Assembly (NCBI GenBank): GCA_907163375.1
Contig: CAJQUW010012909.1
Coordinates: forward strand, 103,727 to 167,726
Reading direction: 5' to 3'
From: Prostheceraeus crozeri
Taxonomy: Eukaryota > Platyhelminthes > Polycladida > Euryleptidae
DNA length: 64,000 nucleotides
Positions 19,083-29,689 of the stretch are shown in pieces. The translations under genes and the position numbers were made by a program. Positions within the stretch are counted from its first letter, which is position 1, and every line of letters begins with the position of its first letter. The notes under the pieces are model-generated. The model did not search any database and was not told the DNA's origin. It saw only the letters and a program-made list of their open reading frames with translations.

Positions 19083-19802
19083 TTAAGTTTTGTTTAATAA
19101 AGTTTTGTCTAATAAAGTTTTTAGGTCTTCTAAAAAAATTTTATCATTTTCTTCATTAAAAATTTTATCATCAATAAAAGTTTTACCATCACTAGAAATT
19201 TTACCATCCTTTTTATTTTTATCATTAACTTTTTCTGTCTGTGATTGAAATGATATTTGATTTACTTCATTAGCTATTTGATCAAATTTTTCAATCTCAT
19301 CTAACGTAATAACATTATCATCACATACTCTCTGAAAGTAGTAATGTAGTTTATCATAGACTTCTTTAATATGTAAATGCTTAGTTTTTAATGATTTTCG
19401 TTTCTTAGTTATTAAAGATTTATCTAACATTGTAACAAGTGAAGTTGCAAAAACACCCGTACCTGTTAAAGCTGTAGCAACTACTGGAATTACTAAAACA
19501 CCAGAAGATATAACAATTGTTAAAGCACCTAAACTTATTGTTAAGAATATGCCAATTCCTTGTGTTACATTCTTAACTTTAGTCCATCTCTTTCTTAATT
19601 TTTTATAATGCTCTAATCTTAATAATAATTGAGATTCCTTATCTTTCATATAGCGTACTCTATCTTTGTGTTTTTCAATGTTCATTTTTTCAATGTTCAT
19701 TTTTTCAATGTTAATCTTTTCAATGTCCATTAAAGTAGAACTACGTTCATATGATAACGAAGGATATATTCTTGCGGTTTCTTCCATTTTTGTTTCTTCC
19801 AT
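19083..19802 (-). CDS. Conserved Polinton membrane protein
   Basis: A 239-residue protein. A charged N-terminal coil with repeated MNIEK units (about residues 26-45) precedes two closely spaced hydrophobic segments (GIFLTISLGALTIVISSGVLV and PVVATALTGTGVFATSLVTM). A helical, charged C-terminus ends in repeated KTLLDKTLLNKT. It matches the two-helix membrane protein found in many Polintons ('ALS..GIS...L..VA.ALTK'). Role unknown; membrane penetration or assembly is possible. It starts closest to the right end and points inward. The same gene is intact in Polinton 2, with a shorter MNIEK run. Confidence 0.75.
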   Translation of the reverse strand: MEETKMEETARIYPSLSYERSSTLMDIEKINIEKMNIEKMNIEKHKDRVRYMKDKESQLLLRLEHYKKLRKRWTKVKNVTQGIGIFLTISLGALTIVISSGVLVIPVVATALTGTGVFATSLVTMLDKSLITKKRKSLKTKHLHIKEVYDKLHYYFQRVCDDNVITLDEIEKFDQIANEVNQISFQSQTEKVNDKNKKDGKISSDGKTFIDDKIFNEENDKIFLEDLKTLLDKTLLNKT

Positions 19803-19977
19803 TTTTAAAGAAATATTTTGAATAAATATTTTGAAAACAATCTTCTGAAATGCTATTTAAATCGAAATACGTAGTTGTTTGTTTGTCGTATATTTCTAAG
19901 AACTCAGTCATGTTATTAACCTGAGGTAATATATCACCTATATTACTCAGTATAACTGTCGGATTTTCATCATTCAT
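19800..19977 (-). CDS. Small frame resembling the protease N-terminus
   Basis: From MNDENPTV the frame gives about 60 residues upstream of and overlapping the membrane-protein start. The segment FLEIYDKQTTTYFDLNSIS is strikingly like the first residues of the element's protease (FFKLYGTQTTTNFDLKKMA). It may be a partial duplicate of the protease 5' end, or a shared short motif such as a substrate or targeting peptide. No catalytic part is present. Confidence 0.45.
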
Positions 19978-20049
19978 TTTAAATGAAATAAATTCCAATA
20001 ACTGTAATAATGTCTACTTCTTGTACAGGAAAATGAAAACAACGGCAGT

Positions 20050-21240
20050 GTATTTTGCATCAAATATAATAATACAACAATCAATCTTATCACACAATTG
20101 TACAATGTCAGTCTACTACCATTAGACTGGAGAACAAAAGAAAATTTAATTACATTTCAAAATAATCCAAAATGCAATACTACTAAGTTCCATGAATCAT
20201 TCTTAAATATCAAATATAATAATACAACAATCAATCTTATCATACAATTGTACAATGTCAGTCTACTACCATTAGACTGGAGAACAAAAGAAAATTTAAT
20301 TACATTTCAAAATAATCCAAAATGCAATACTACTAAGTTCCATGAATCATTCTTAAATATCAAATATAATAATACAACAATCAATATTATCATACAATTG
20401 TACAATGTCAGTCTACTACCATTAGACTGGAGAACAAAAGAAAATTTAATTACATTTCAAAATAATCCAAAATGTAATACTACTAAGTTCCATGAATCAT
20501 TCTTAAATATCAAATATAATAATACAACAATCAATATTATCATACAATTGTACAATGCCAGTCTACTACCATTAGACTGGAGAACAAAAGAAAATTTAAT
20601 TACATTTCAAAATAATCCAAAATGTAATACTACTAAGTTCCATGAATCATTCTTAAATATCAAATATAATAATACAACAATCAATATTATCATACAATTG
20701 TACAATGTCAGTCTACTACCATTAGACTGGAGAACAAAAGAAAATTTAATTACATTTCAAAATAATCCAAAATGTAATACTACTAAGTTCCATGAATCAT
20801 TCTTAAATATCAAATATAATAATACAACAATCAATCTTATCATACAATTGTACAATGTCAGTCTACTACCATTAGACTGGAGAACAAAAGAAAATTTAAT
20901 TACATTTCAAAATAATCCAAAATGCAATACTACTAAGTTCCATGAATCATTCTTAAATATCAAATATAATAATACAACAATCAATATTATCATACAATTG
21001 TACAATGTCAGTCTACTACCATTAGACTGGAGAACAAAAGAAAATTTAATTACATTTCAAAATAATCCAAAATGCAATACTACTAAGTTCCATGAATCAT
21101 TCTTAAATACCAAAGATTATGTTACATACTGAAATATAGATCTATACAATAGCAGTCTACTACCATTAGACTGGAGAACAAAAGAAAATTTAATTACATT
21201 TCAAAATAATCCAAAATGCGTTACTACTTATAAAGAAGTC
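20050..21240 (+). repeat. 150-bp tandem repeat array encoding a 50-residue repeat
   Basis: Seven full copies of a 150-bp unit start at 20101, 20251, 20401, 20551, 20701, 20851 and 21001, with partial units on both sides. The copies differ at only a few bases. The period is a multiple of three. The plus strand stays open through all seven, each encoding LYNVSLLPLDWRTKENLITF followed by a second half ending in NNTTIN. Every unit has a single Cys and two or three N-glycosylation-type sites. A splice-acceptor-like TTCTTGTACAG lies just upstream (about 20028). No known family is recognised. Confidence 0.85.
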
Positions 21241-21314
21241 TTCATAAATATGTATACATCAAATATGTATGTACATTGCACATATCTTAAAAAGTGAAAC
21301 AACACAGTTAATGT

Positions 21315-21920
21315 TCATTCATCTTGGGAACCAAACCTCATTTCTTCTATAGTTGTCGGTTGATTCAATTTTTCTATATAAATTTTGATATCTTTAAAAT
21401 GTTTTCTAACAAAACTAATGGGCATTGATGAATTTAAAAATAATACGTGTGGTAGAATTAGATCTGATAAGTTCATCAAGAAATAACAATAACTTACGTT
21501 ATAGGAAATTCTAAATAGTTCCAAGTTTGCCACAAATCTGTTTTTTTTATTGTCACTCAATTCCAGAATTCTTTTAAATCCATAACCTTGATAAGCAGCA
21601 CTTCTCAGCAACGACCCATGGTGCACTTTATCACTTGCAATCAGTTTTGAAATCATAGTAGCACTATCTTCGATGGTAATGAAATGTTCTTTTGTAACAT
21701 TGAACTGAGGAATTGTGGTAGTGTTAAGATACTGTTCTATTTTTACTGTAATATCCTCCACTTGTTTTTGAGAGTCCAATTTGTTCTTCTTTCTCGATTG
21801 AATTTCTAACTTCCACTCTTCAAAGTATTTATTCGCAGTTTCCTTGTGCTCTTCTTTAATTAAGTTTAGTAAAATCGGCATGTAAAACGAAAAAGCTTCT
21901 GCGGCAGTACGTTTTGGCAT
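21315..21920 (-). CDS. Unknown cargo-like gene, 201 residues
   Basis: Starts at MPKRTAAEAF. Helical and charged in the first half (EEHKETANKYFEEWKLEIQS), with a more hydrophobic second half (SYCYFLMNLSDLILPHVLFL). There is no motif I know. Base composition is richer in C and G than the neighbouring Polinton genes, and it lies between the repeat array and the right terminal repeat, outside the conserved gene block. Both facts suggest captured cargo. Confidence 0.5.
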   Translation of the reverse strand: MPKRTAAEAFSFYMPILLNLIKEEHKETANKYFEEWKLEIQSRKKNKLDSQKQVEDITVKIEQYLNTTTIPQFNVTKEHFITIEDSATMISKLIASDKVHHGSLLRSAAYQGYGFKRILELSDNKKNRFVANLELFRISYNVSYCYFLMNLSDLILPHVLFLNSSMPISFVRKHFKDIKIYIEKLNQPTTIEEMRFGSQDE

Positions 21921-21949
21921 TTTGCAATAAGGAAAGAAAACAGTCACTA

Positions 21950-22210
21950 GTTATGATCAATGGAATTGTAAATGAAGTCTTACTTCCTACATGCTGCAAT
22001 TATATGCCACGTCTTTACAAATGAATAAGTGGGTGTAGCAGCTGTTTGTTCTTTCATACATTGTTTCCTTTCAAATGTTTGAGTTGGAGGACACAGCTCC
22101 TTACACTGAAATGCATTTTATTCATAAATGCGGGAAGCAGATGTTCTCTACCCTTGAATGACAATTGTAAAAGTACCTAAACTTATTGTTAAGAATATGT
22201 CAATTCCTTC
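21950..22210. other. Right subterminal spacer with a scrap of the membrane-protein gene
   Basis: No gene. Bases about 22155-22207 match, in inverted orientation, an internal part of the membrane-protein gene (codons for GIGIFLTISLGALTIV), mirroring the 5' scrap next to the left repeat. Confidence 0.7.
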
Positions 22211-22705
22211 AAATATTTTTAGTCACATGACATATTTTAAAAACCTGAAAAATGGATAAAATTCATGAATTTGAAATTCTCAACTTTTATGATTTTCGCT
22301 GTCCTTGAACGGTCATGATTTTGGCGGGGGTGAAAATCGAACCGAAGGTTCTAGGGCTTCGCCCGATTGTAATTCTCAAATTTTGAGATTCTTAACTTTT
22401 ATGATTTTTTCGGTGTCCTGGAACGGTCATGATTTAAGCGAGAAAATTGTAATTCTCAAATTTGAGATTACGTGATATTTTGAGACCGGCTAAATTTTTG
22501 AAATTTTGTTTTTTTGAAAATTTGTCACTACCTAAATTTTCCCCCCTTCGGCCACGTGAAATTTGAAGTCTACCTAAATTTTTGAAATTTTGAAATTTTG
22601 ATTTTTTTGAAAAAACCCCGCAAAAGTGTGACATCCGGCGCAAGCGAAGCGAAGCAAAGCGAAGCGAAGCGAAGCGTCGCGCCGGATGTCACACTATATA
22701 CTACT
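22211..22705 (-). repeat. Polinton 1 right terminal inverted repeat
   Basis: About 495 bp, the inverse of the left repeat. It keeps the same foldback tip (17-bp arms at 22625-22641 and 22679-22695). It differs by an inserted hairpin pair (GAACC-GAA-GGTTC and GGGC-TTC-GCCC at 22339-22364) and a variant A/T block at 22440-22560. Such insertions or deletions show that the two ends have drifted apart since they were last made identical. Confidence 0.9.
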
Positions 22706-22711
22706 TTGATG
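22706..22711. repeat. Target-site duplication of Polinton 1, right copy (TTGATG)
   Basis: Identical to the left copy at 4478-4483. Confidence 0.92.
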
Positions 22712-23035
22712 GTCTATGAACATTTTTCTGTCAGAAATTAGCATCTATTTTTTCATATCAAATATATGCACTATCTTTTTTTGCCGATAAAACTCTCCAT
22801 CTATGAATTTTGTTTGATTTTGATAATTCATGAAATGAAGCTATCTAATCCATGGCGAATAAGGTTGAGCAAGAGACCAATGAATAAAGATGGTTAAATG
22901 TGCCCCCACTGGGTGGTTCAACATACACCACCCATAGGAAACATTGAACCACTTGGGTAAGACATTTTAAATTCAAACTGTGAGGAGATGAAATGACACA
23001 AAAAGTTCAACAACTCAAGCATCATTTTTTTTGCA

Positions 23036-23219
23036 GGCCCTAAGCTTTTCATCTGGGTTTGACTTTCGTCCAGTTGATTTAGTATATTCAAACTATCTAG
23101 AAAAGTTCAAAAGCAAGTTCAATGTGCCCCAACCTACCTACACGTCAGTCCCACAGAAATATTACAAACCATTTCTTAGCCTGCGATTGCTCGATCAATC
23201 TCCGCAATGGATTGAGTGA
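23036..23219 (+). CDS. Possible host terminal exon
   Basis: A good acceptor (T-run then GCAG) precedes 60 open codons ending at a stop. The peptide has ordinary protein composition (for example FRPVDLVYSNYLEKFKSKF and YYKPFLSLRLLDQSPQWIE), unlike chance A/T frames. I do not recognise the family, and no partner exon is visible nearby. Confidence 0.3.
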
Positions 23220-23343
23220 GGAGTGGCTTAGAATCAAGCGTCTACCAACTCTCATGGATCTCCAGCTGTCATATATTCTACTTCTGTGGAGCGCTCGATC
23301 AAATATTCTGTTCTTGCGGAATGGCTTTTTAGACCGGCAGCCC

Positions 23344-24303
23344 AGAGCATTTTGATCAAACGAACGAGGTGCCAATATACAGGCATACCATGATATCAAG
23401 TAGGACGTAATGATAGCATATCTGAACGTCTGCCGCGTCAGCTCTGCTGTTTTGGTCCGTAGGCACACTGATAGGACCCACGAAAGATGCGTTTGATCAA
23501 ACGAACGAGATACCATCTCAAACCAACTCCAAATGATCAACCGAGGTACAAGGGATATGGAATGGACCATGCAAGAAAAATTTGCTGCTGCAAAGGACCT
23601 GCCAGAAGGACCCAAAGGACCCACTCGGAAAATTAAGCTACATCAAACGAATGAGTTATGCGTTGACATCGTCATTGATTACAGGACAAAGTGAAGTGCT
23701 AGGAATCGGGCTACATTGTAGTCTTTCGTTTCAGACATGCAGAAAATTGTTGCGCGCATGAATGTGGTATCTACTTTCCATGATATGTAACTGCTTCGGT
23801 GGAATTTTGAAAATAGATTTAAACAATAGGAAACTGATCATCTGAAATACCCATATGCGAGGTCAAGTACCAATTTTACAATGTAAAAAGCTTTTGACAG
23901 ATTTCCTCAAATTATATTAACAGAGAATGGCGACGAGAAAAAAAGATAAATCTTCACTCAGCTTCGCAGTCGTCACTCCAAGTTTGTTCGTCTGTGTCTT
24001 TATTGCTATCGTGCAAGTCAATTACATCTCTACTTTCAAATGGATCATTCGGCAAAGAAGTTCCGCTGTACCAAACTGGAACATATCCATATCCCTTGTA
24101 CCTCGGTTGATCATTTGGAGTTGGTTTGAGATGGTATCTCGTTCGTTTGATCAAACGCATTTTTCGTGGGTCCTATCAGTGTGCCCACGGACCAAAACAG
24201 CAGAGCTGACTCGGCAGACGTTCAGATATGCTATCATTACGTCCTACTTGATATCATGGCATGCTTGTATATTGGTACCTCGTTCGTTTGATCAAAATGC
24301 TCT
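23344..24303. repeat. 217-bp inverted repeat pair around a 526-bp core
   Basis: Arms 23344-23560 and 24087-24303 are inverted copies differing at a handful of bases. Each arm carries TTTGATCAAACGAACGAG or a close variant twice. The core includes a minus-strand open stretch (23954-24160) encoding RYHLKPTPNDQPRYKGYGY and an acidic C-terminus; it looks coding-like but belongs to no family I know. This could be a small non-autonomous DNA transposon or a local inverted duplication. Confidence 0.6.
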
Positions 24304-26900
24304 CGGCTGCCGCTTCAATATTGTCATGCTTCAGACCGGCAATGCAAGTGTGCGAGAATGTGGTTAAAAGTGGATAAAGTGGGCCAACATGTTGGTGCTT
24401 TCCGATAGTAGGAAACTTGCCAAATCTGAATGTATTAAGCCTCATAGATAAATGTTCTTGAATATTATTGGAAATGACCTGAAGACATATAATACCGAAA
24501 ATTGTGGCTCTAGACTTAGTATTTTCCGTTCAAAAGGGAAAACATAGAAAATTTCATTTTAACCAAAAATTTCAATCTGCGTCCCATTGGATTTACATGT
24601 GCGAGGAGTTTAGAGATGCAATGAGTAATGGATTTCAATGCAATCTAGGGCTCACTACCCGAACATTTGACAGTTGATCGTGGATAATTGTTTGATGAGC
24701 TAAGTGCACGTGATAAATCTGGATTGACGTTGTACACATCAACGTACAGCAACACTGCCGCTCGGTCTTCGGACACTCACTGAAATGAAAAATTGATGAC
24801 AACTTTGATGAGCTCATTGTTTCAGACTCTGATACGTCAGCTCGCGATCATCAATGGAAGCAAAATCAAAGTGTTTGCTCAAAATATATGAATCTAAATT
24901 GTAGTGGAGAGAGTTCGCAATTGACGTCGCAAATCACTAGAATTCCCTCACAAGTGAAGAAGTGATTCTCACTTCAGTGAATCACTTTAAATCAAGTTTA
25001 CACGTCGCAGACAAAACATTTCGCAACATCAACACAGTCAGCGATCTCAGAACTTTTATAGCTAGAAAAGCTTTTATTATATTGGAACTTAGAATTTGTT
25101 GATCGCTTAAAGCGTTCTTGTGGAGGCGGGATATAGATATACGCACATATTATTATTCTGTTAATGTCATTATAACATCAATGCCCATTTGGGTCACTAT
25201 TTTGATTATCTGTTCTCTATTATATTTGATTGTGTTTGATTCACTTTGAAAATGCAGTTAGCATTATCAAAAATTATGAAGTAGGCCTACAACTCATTAG
25301 ATTGGTAAATAAGTCATCACACGCATTACTGCTCATTGCACAAAAGATGATGTCAAAGTGCGAATAATTGCATTGTAATGGGTAACTCTCGCTTATCCGG
25401 AGTACCATTCATGCATTTCACGTATACTGTGTGGAAATTGAATAATGTCTAATGGCACAAGTTGGCCAAATAATGTCTGACGATCAAAGCAATCGGAGTA
25501 CAATGACGCCAGTTACCGTCCCATCCCCGACTAACTGCTTTAATGAAGCCGGCCGCCAAAAAACCGGTCGGTTCCTGATGTACATAAAGTCTCATTTTCT
25601 GTCTCGTTTCCTGCAGAAACCTGTTCTACCTGCCGGACCATCAACCCCCCCCCATCGCTGGAGGGTTGCGGCCACGCGACCAGTGTTGGAGCGCAGTCGC
25701 TTCGGTCGAACCTATTGCTTGCGAAGAGGTCGGTTACGGGTGGTAACCATTGATTTCGAGATGGGCATGCACAATTTAGGAAAAGGGAACCGCTGCTATC
25801 TTGAATATTTCACGCATTCATAATATCAGACCCGTGCGGAGGAGACGGGACGTGTAACGTGAGTCTTTTTGTAAACCGCTGAGTTGGTGCAGTGGTGATG
25901 CGATGATGGAGGAGGGGATGTTGGTTGGCATCTTGTTGCAATACTCATGCCATGCGACTCTCGCCGTTTGCGGGTCGGGCACAGACAGTATGCGATAATA
26001 GATGAAGCAATGGCATACCAATAATGGCAAAATTGGGTCATGAATCTCGCTAAATTACATGTACGATGAACTTAAAAATGTTTCATTTTGCAAGAGCTTT
26101 AGTACTCTTGAATCCCTTTGAATAAAAAATTCCATGGTCACCTTTGGAAAAACTGCCGGCTCGATGTGGTCAAAGTCCCATGTGTATTAAATTGAACATT
26201 TGACTGTGAATCTCATACATCGACGATCGAGTGACTTGCGAGCCAGGATTGCCATGGGATGATCCTTTTCTATCCATTTCCATGGATATAGAAATGAAGT
26301 AGAGCTAGAAATGACTTGAGGAGGTGGAAATTTCCACAAAAATTGTCCTGTGTTTTGACTTGAGAAAGTTAACTAATTTCTTATTAGTCGCTTTGCAGCA
26401 TATAAATTCAACATTTGCAAATTTAGTTACGTGTCACGTGCGGAAAAAGATGCTGTAGAGTGAATTGCAACTCTCGGGTAGGGATCTTGAGATATAAAGC
26501 TGAGTTCAATTACTCATTGACAATCGGATAATCGAAACGAACTTCAGAACTGGATTATTAGATAATGGGTAATTGAAATTTCAATTTATCTTATTGCGCC
26601 ATCACTGGATTTTGACAAATGAAATGAATGAAGACGTGCTCTACGACGGATGTGGTTGCAAGAGCACCACGATAATCCAAGGTTGGACTTTGGCCTTAGA
26701 TGACCTTGGGTGCTCCAACCAAGGTTCCTAAAACTTGGGTCATGAAAATAAACCTAGCCCAAGTTTTACAAGTTTTCACTAAGCTTTAATACGAGTGTAT
26801 ACGACCAGCCATTTGAAAAAGACAGAACTAATATTTTTTGAATTAATATCGTCAACGAAACTTCTATTTGATATTATGTGATATGAATCGCTGATTAATA
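24304..26900. other. Host intergenic DNA
   Basis: No gene recognised. A C-run near 25646 and a frame at 25452-25823 of low complexity were judged chance. A palindromic CCAAGGTTGG...CCAACCAAGG segment near 26680-26730 looks like eroded transposon DNA. Confidence 0.4.
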
Positions 26901-26929
26901 TTTATCTATGCGAAGATGCCAGGACTCAG

Positions 26930-27620
26930 ATGAATCTCCCACTACGGATGGATGGTCTCGGAATTTACTCTGCCCAAACGCTCACACTTCCTGCTTTCTT
27001 AGCATCTGCGGCCGATAGCCTTTCCTTGACTATCGCACTTTTGATAGAAAATTCGAGCTTACATGATGTTGAAGTTATGTCACTGTTGAATAGAAAGCAA
27101 TCACTGATGAGAACTTGCCATCAAATAGGACCATCCAGCGCAAATGGTCGAACCCATTTCATTAACGAAATCTATCTTAACTGTTGTCTTCTACCAACCA
27201 ACGTTCGAAGGCGCGTTCAACCTCTCTTCAAAGCATTACTGCCGGTGCGTGGTTATCCGCTATCGCGATTTCCGGTTTCGGTACGAAGCTGACTCTGGAT
27301 AAACTTAGTCTCACGACTCGGATGCAAAATTGTGTTTGTTGAGTGGCAGTTTCTGGAGATGGCCACCATGGACACTCATGTCAAAGAAGTGCGGATTGAC
27401 TCCCTCGGGATACCGTGCTCAACGAAACAATCCAACTCGCATTAAAATCAATCAACATTCCTGCCATCTTAGAGCTAGCGGATCCAGCAAGATCTGATGG
27501 CATCAAGCGCCAGGGTTTCGGAGCGGTGGTCCAGCTACCATGACTCCGACTCTCTACCACGGCTCCAACCCAAGACCCTTCGACATATTGTCTGGCCCCT
27601 ACAGGAAACCGCACAAGAGA
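26930..27620 (+). mobile_element. Reverse-transcriptase remnant (C-terminal tail of a retroelement)
   Basis: LPLRMDGLGIYSAQTLTLPAFLAS matches the 'LP.R.GGLGI.....ALPAFLAS' tail found after the reverse transcriptase of an unclassified group of animal and plant retroelements. A following stretch (ALKSINIPAILELADPARSDG) fits the next conserved part, 'AL..A.VP..LEP.GL.R.DG'. Several stops and shifts make it a dead remnant. No catalytic domain remains. Confidence 0.55.
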
Positions 27621-28333
27621 CCTTCACAGAATGATGTGCACCCGATGGCTACTGTGAAACTGCACATCTGTTGAGGTCTGCCTGGTGCCTCTTCTTGTCA
27701 TACAAGATCACGGGAAGCACATATATCCAATGGGAAGCAGACTGAGGTTTTCAGTAAAATGACATTTGTCGGTGTTTTCTGTGATTGAGTGAAGTACAGC
27801 GTATAGAACCATCTCTAGGTCATGCAGTACATACTGTTTAAGAACCTAAGCACTTTTAGATTTATCAAATCGTTATTTTGTCGTAAAACACAGCATCTTG
27901 ATTCAGTTTTAGCTGAAATTTATTAAGTCTTTCAATAAATTTTCGCACGTGTCACTGATCGGATGATATTCAACCGCTAAGCTGTCAGTGTACTAATATT
28001 CATCAATCAAGTGAAACACATTTCCACATTGAACTAAAATTCTTCTTCAGAAGTATTTTCATACCTCATCTAGGCATTTTCTTGAGAATGAGATACCTAT
28101 AAAATAGCACACACTTTAACCCATTAAACGCGGCGGCATATTTATATGCCAGGTAACTTACCTCCATGTATGCTTCTTTTTAACCGTAAAAACTCGTTTT
28201 TCTTCACCTATCTGGTACATGTACCTACAAATATGAATATGTCTATCGAATGCCCTGTAGTGACACAATTGTCTAACAGCAAAATTGTGAGCTATCAGTT
28301 TGTTTGGCTCTACTATTATCTTGCATTAGTAGT
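27621..28333. other. Host flank of element 2
   Basis: A/T-rich DNA without a recognisable gene. The six bases before the element (AGTAGT) do not match the six after its right end (CATCGT). Confidence 0.5.
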
Positions 28334-29260
28334 AGTCATCATGCTGACTCAGCCCCCCCTCTGGAAGGAAGGAAGAGAGGTGGCCAAGGATGTGATGAAA
28401 GGATGGGTCCGAGAGGAGGAAACCGTTCCCTACCCCCCCCCTCTGGAAGGAAGGAAGGAAGGAGGAGTTTTCCTGTGAGGCAAGGGTAGGAATCTCTGAA
28501 AACTGCAAGAGTTAGAAAAAGGAGGGTTTTGGTCGTTTTGGTATGAGAAAAGCCGCAGCGTTCGGATGGGAAAACGGAGGGTAGATTCGGAGTCAACGTG
28601 AAATTTTGGGTTAGGAAGGTTGTTTCCAGCTGAATTGAAGAGAAAAATTTCTAACCCCCTCTGGACGAGACTTCCAACTTTGGTTCTAGAGATCGTAGAA
28701 AGTCGTGCAATAGCTCATTTGAAAGCTAAGAGTGAGAAAAATGCAGTGGAAAGCCTCCTATGTCCAGGTTTTCCTGGGTTTAGAGAGGAAAACGCCAGAG
28801 TTAGAAAAAGGAGGGTTTTGGTCGTTTTGGGATGAAAAAAGCCGTTTTTCGGCATGAAGGAGGCTTCGGATGGGAAAACGGAGGGCAGATTAGGAGTCAA
28901 CGTGAAATTTTGGGTTAGGTAAGTTGTTTCCAGCTCAATCGGAGAGAAAAAATTTTGAGGACGTCCCCCCCCTCTGGACAAGACTTCCAACTTTGGTTCT
29001 AGAGATCGTAGAAAGTCGTGCAATAGCTCGTTTGAAAGCTGAGAGTGAGACAAATTCATTGGAAAGCACAGTTAGGCCCCATATTCCTTGGCTGAGGTGT
29101 GAGAGTGACTTTAAGATTTTTGCCCATCACCGAAAAAACGACAGAGTTAGAATTTTTACGAAAATGGCTTTAGCGGGTGAACGAAGCCTCGGACCGGAAA
29201 ACGGAGACCAGATTTCGAATCAGCGTGCAATTCTGCATCTAGAGGGTGAGTTCGGATCGA
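28334..29260 (+). repeat. Element 2 left terminal inverted repeat, internally repeated
   Basis: About 920 bp, matching the right end in reverse. It begins AGTCATCATGCTGACTCAG, then two CCCCCCCTCTGGAAGGAAGG blocks. A unit running from GAGTTAGAAAAAGGAGGG to GGTTCTAGAGATCGTAGAAAG appears twice (about 28508-28795 and 28796-29090), and a third diverged piece lies near 29545-29620. The right end has one unit fewer. Confidence 0.88.
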
Positions 29261-29689
29261 GTAAATCGGAGAGAAAAAGTTGAACATTTTCTTCACACTG
29301 GGTCTCCACACGGGATTTTTTCGTGAAAATGTTAAATTGTGTCCACCTTTGGCGATGAATAGCAGAGGATTGGAAGTGAATGAAGAGCTCGGGTTTCTTT
29401 TAGGGGCAAGACCGCGCTTTGTTCTCTAGGATCCTATCTTTTCAGATCTGTGGAAGGTTTCGTTTTTAAATGAGAGCATGTTTAAAATCAAATTTTTGCG
29501 CATTTTCCAAGATTTTGGAACTTTTGAAAAAACGACCGACTTTTTTCAACTCGGCTTCTGGTCATCGTAGAGAGTCGAGGGATGGCTTAAATGAAAGGTG
29601 AGAGCGAGAAAACGTGACTGTCAAAATTTGAAGTCAATTGGAGCACTAGAACCGGAGATAGGCGTGTTTAAAGTTTTGGATGATGGATA
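29261..29689. other. Subterminal region of element 2
   Basis: No gene. Contains the third, diverged copy of the terminal-repeat unit (CATCGTAGAGAGTCGAGGGA). Confidence 0.5.

Larger units (their letters stand above)
4484..22705. mobile_element. Polinton 1 (Maverick), 18.2 kb, both ends present
   Basis: Bounded by inverted terminal repeats starting AGTAGTATATAG and by a perfect 6-bp target duplication. It contains the full diagnostic set: protein-primed PolB, retroviral-type integrase, adenain-like protease, FtsK/HerA packaging ATPase, and double jelly-roll plus penton-type capsid proteins. Most genes are on the minus strand; the protease and a 443-codon gene are on the plus strand. It looks whole in structure, with about one visible break, in the major capsid gene. 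The clean target duplication and open frames point to a young insertion. A rearranged relative with nearly the same penton protein (about 7 differences in 262 residues) starts at 60.7 kb. Confidence 0.95.

Noticed and set aside
20050-21240. CRISPR-like array
   Set aside because: The 150-bp units are contiguous and near-identical over their full length, with no unique spacers, and they encode a protein repeat.
22434-22643. 69-codon frame in the right terminal repeat
   Set aside because: Translation of A/T and GCGAAGC repeats; it exists only because of the repeat structure.
25452-26041. Frames near the C-run
   Set aside because: No conserved pattern, overlapping frames on both strands.
28360-28470. 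Short frames across the CCCCCCC/GGAAGGAAGG blocks
   Set aside because: Low-complexity terminal-repeat DNA; frames exist on both strands and have no family features.
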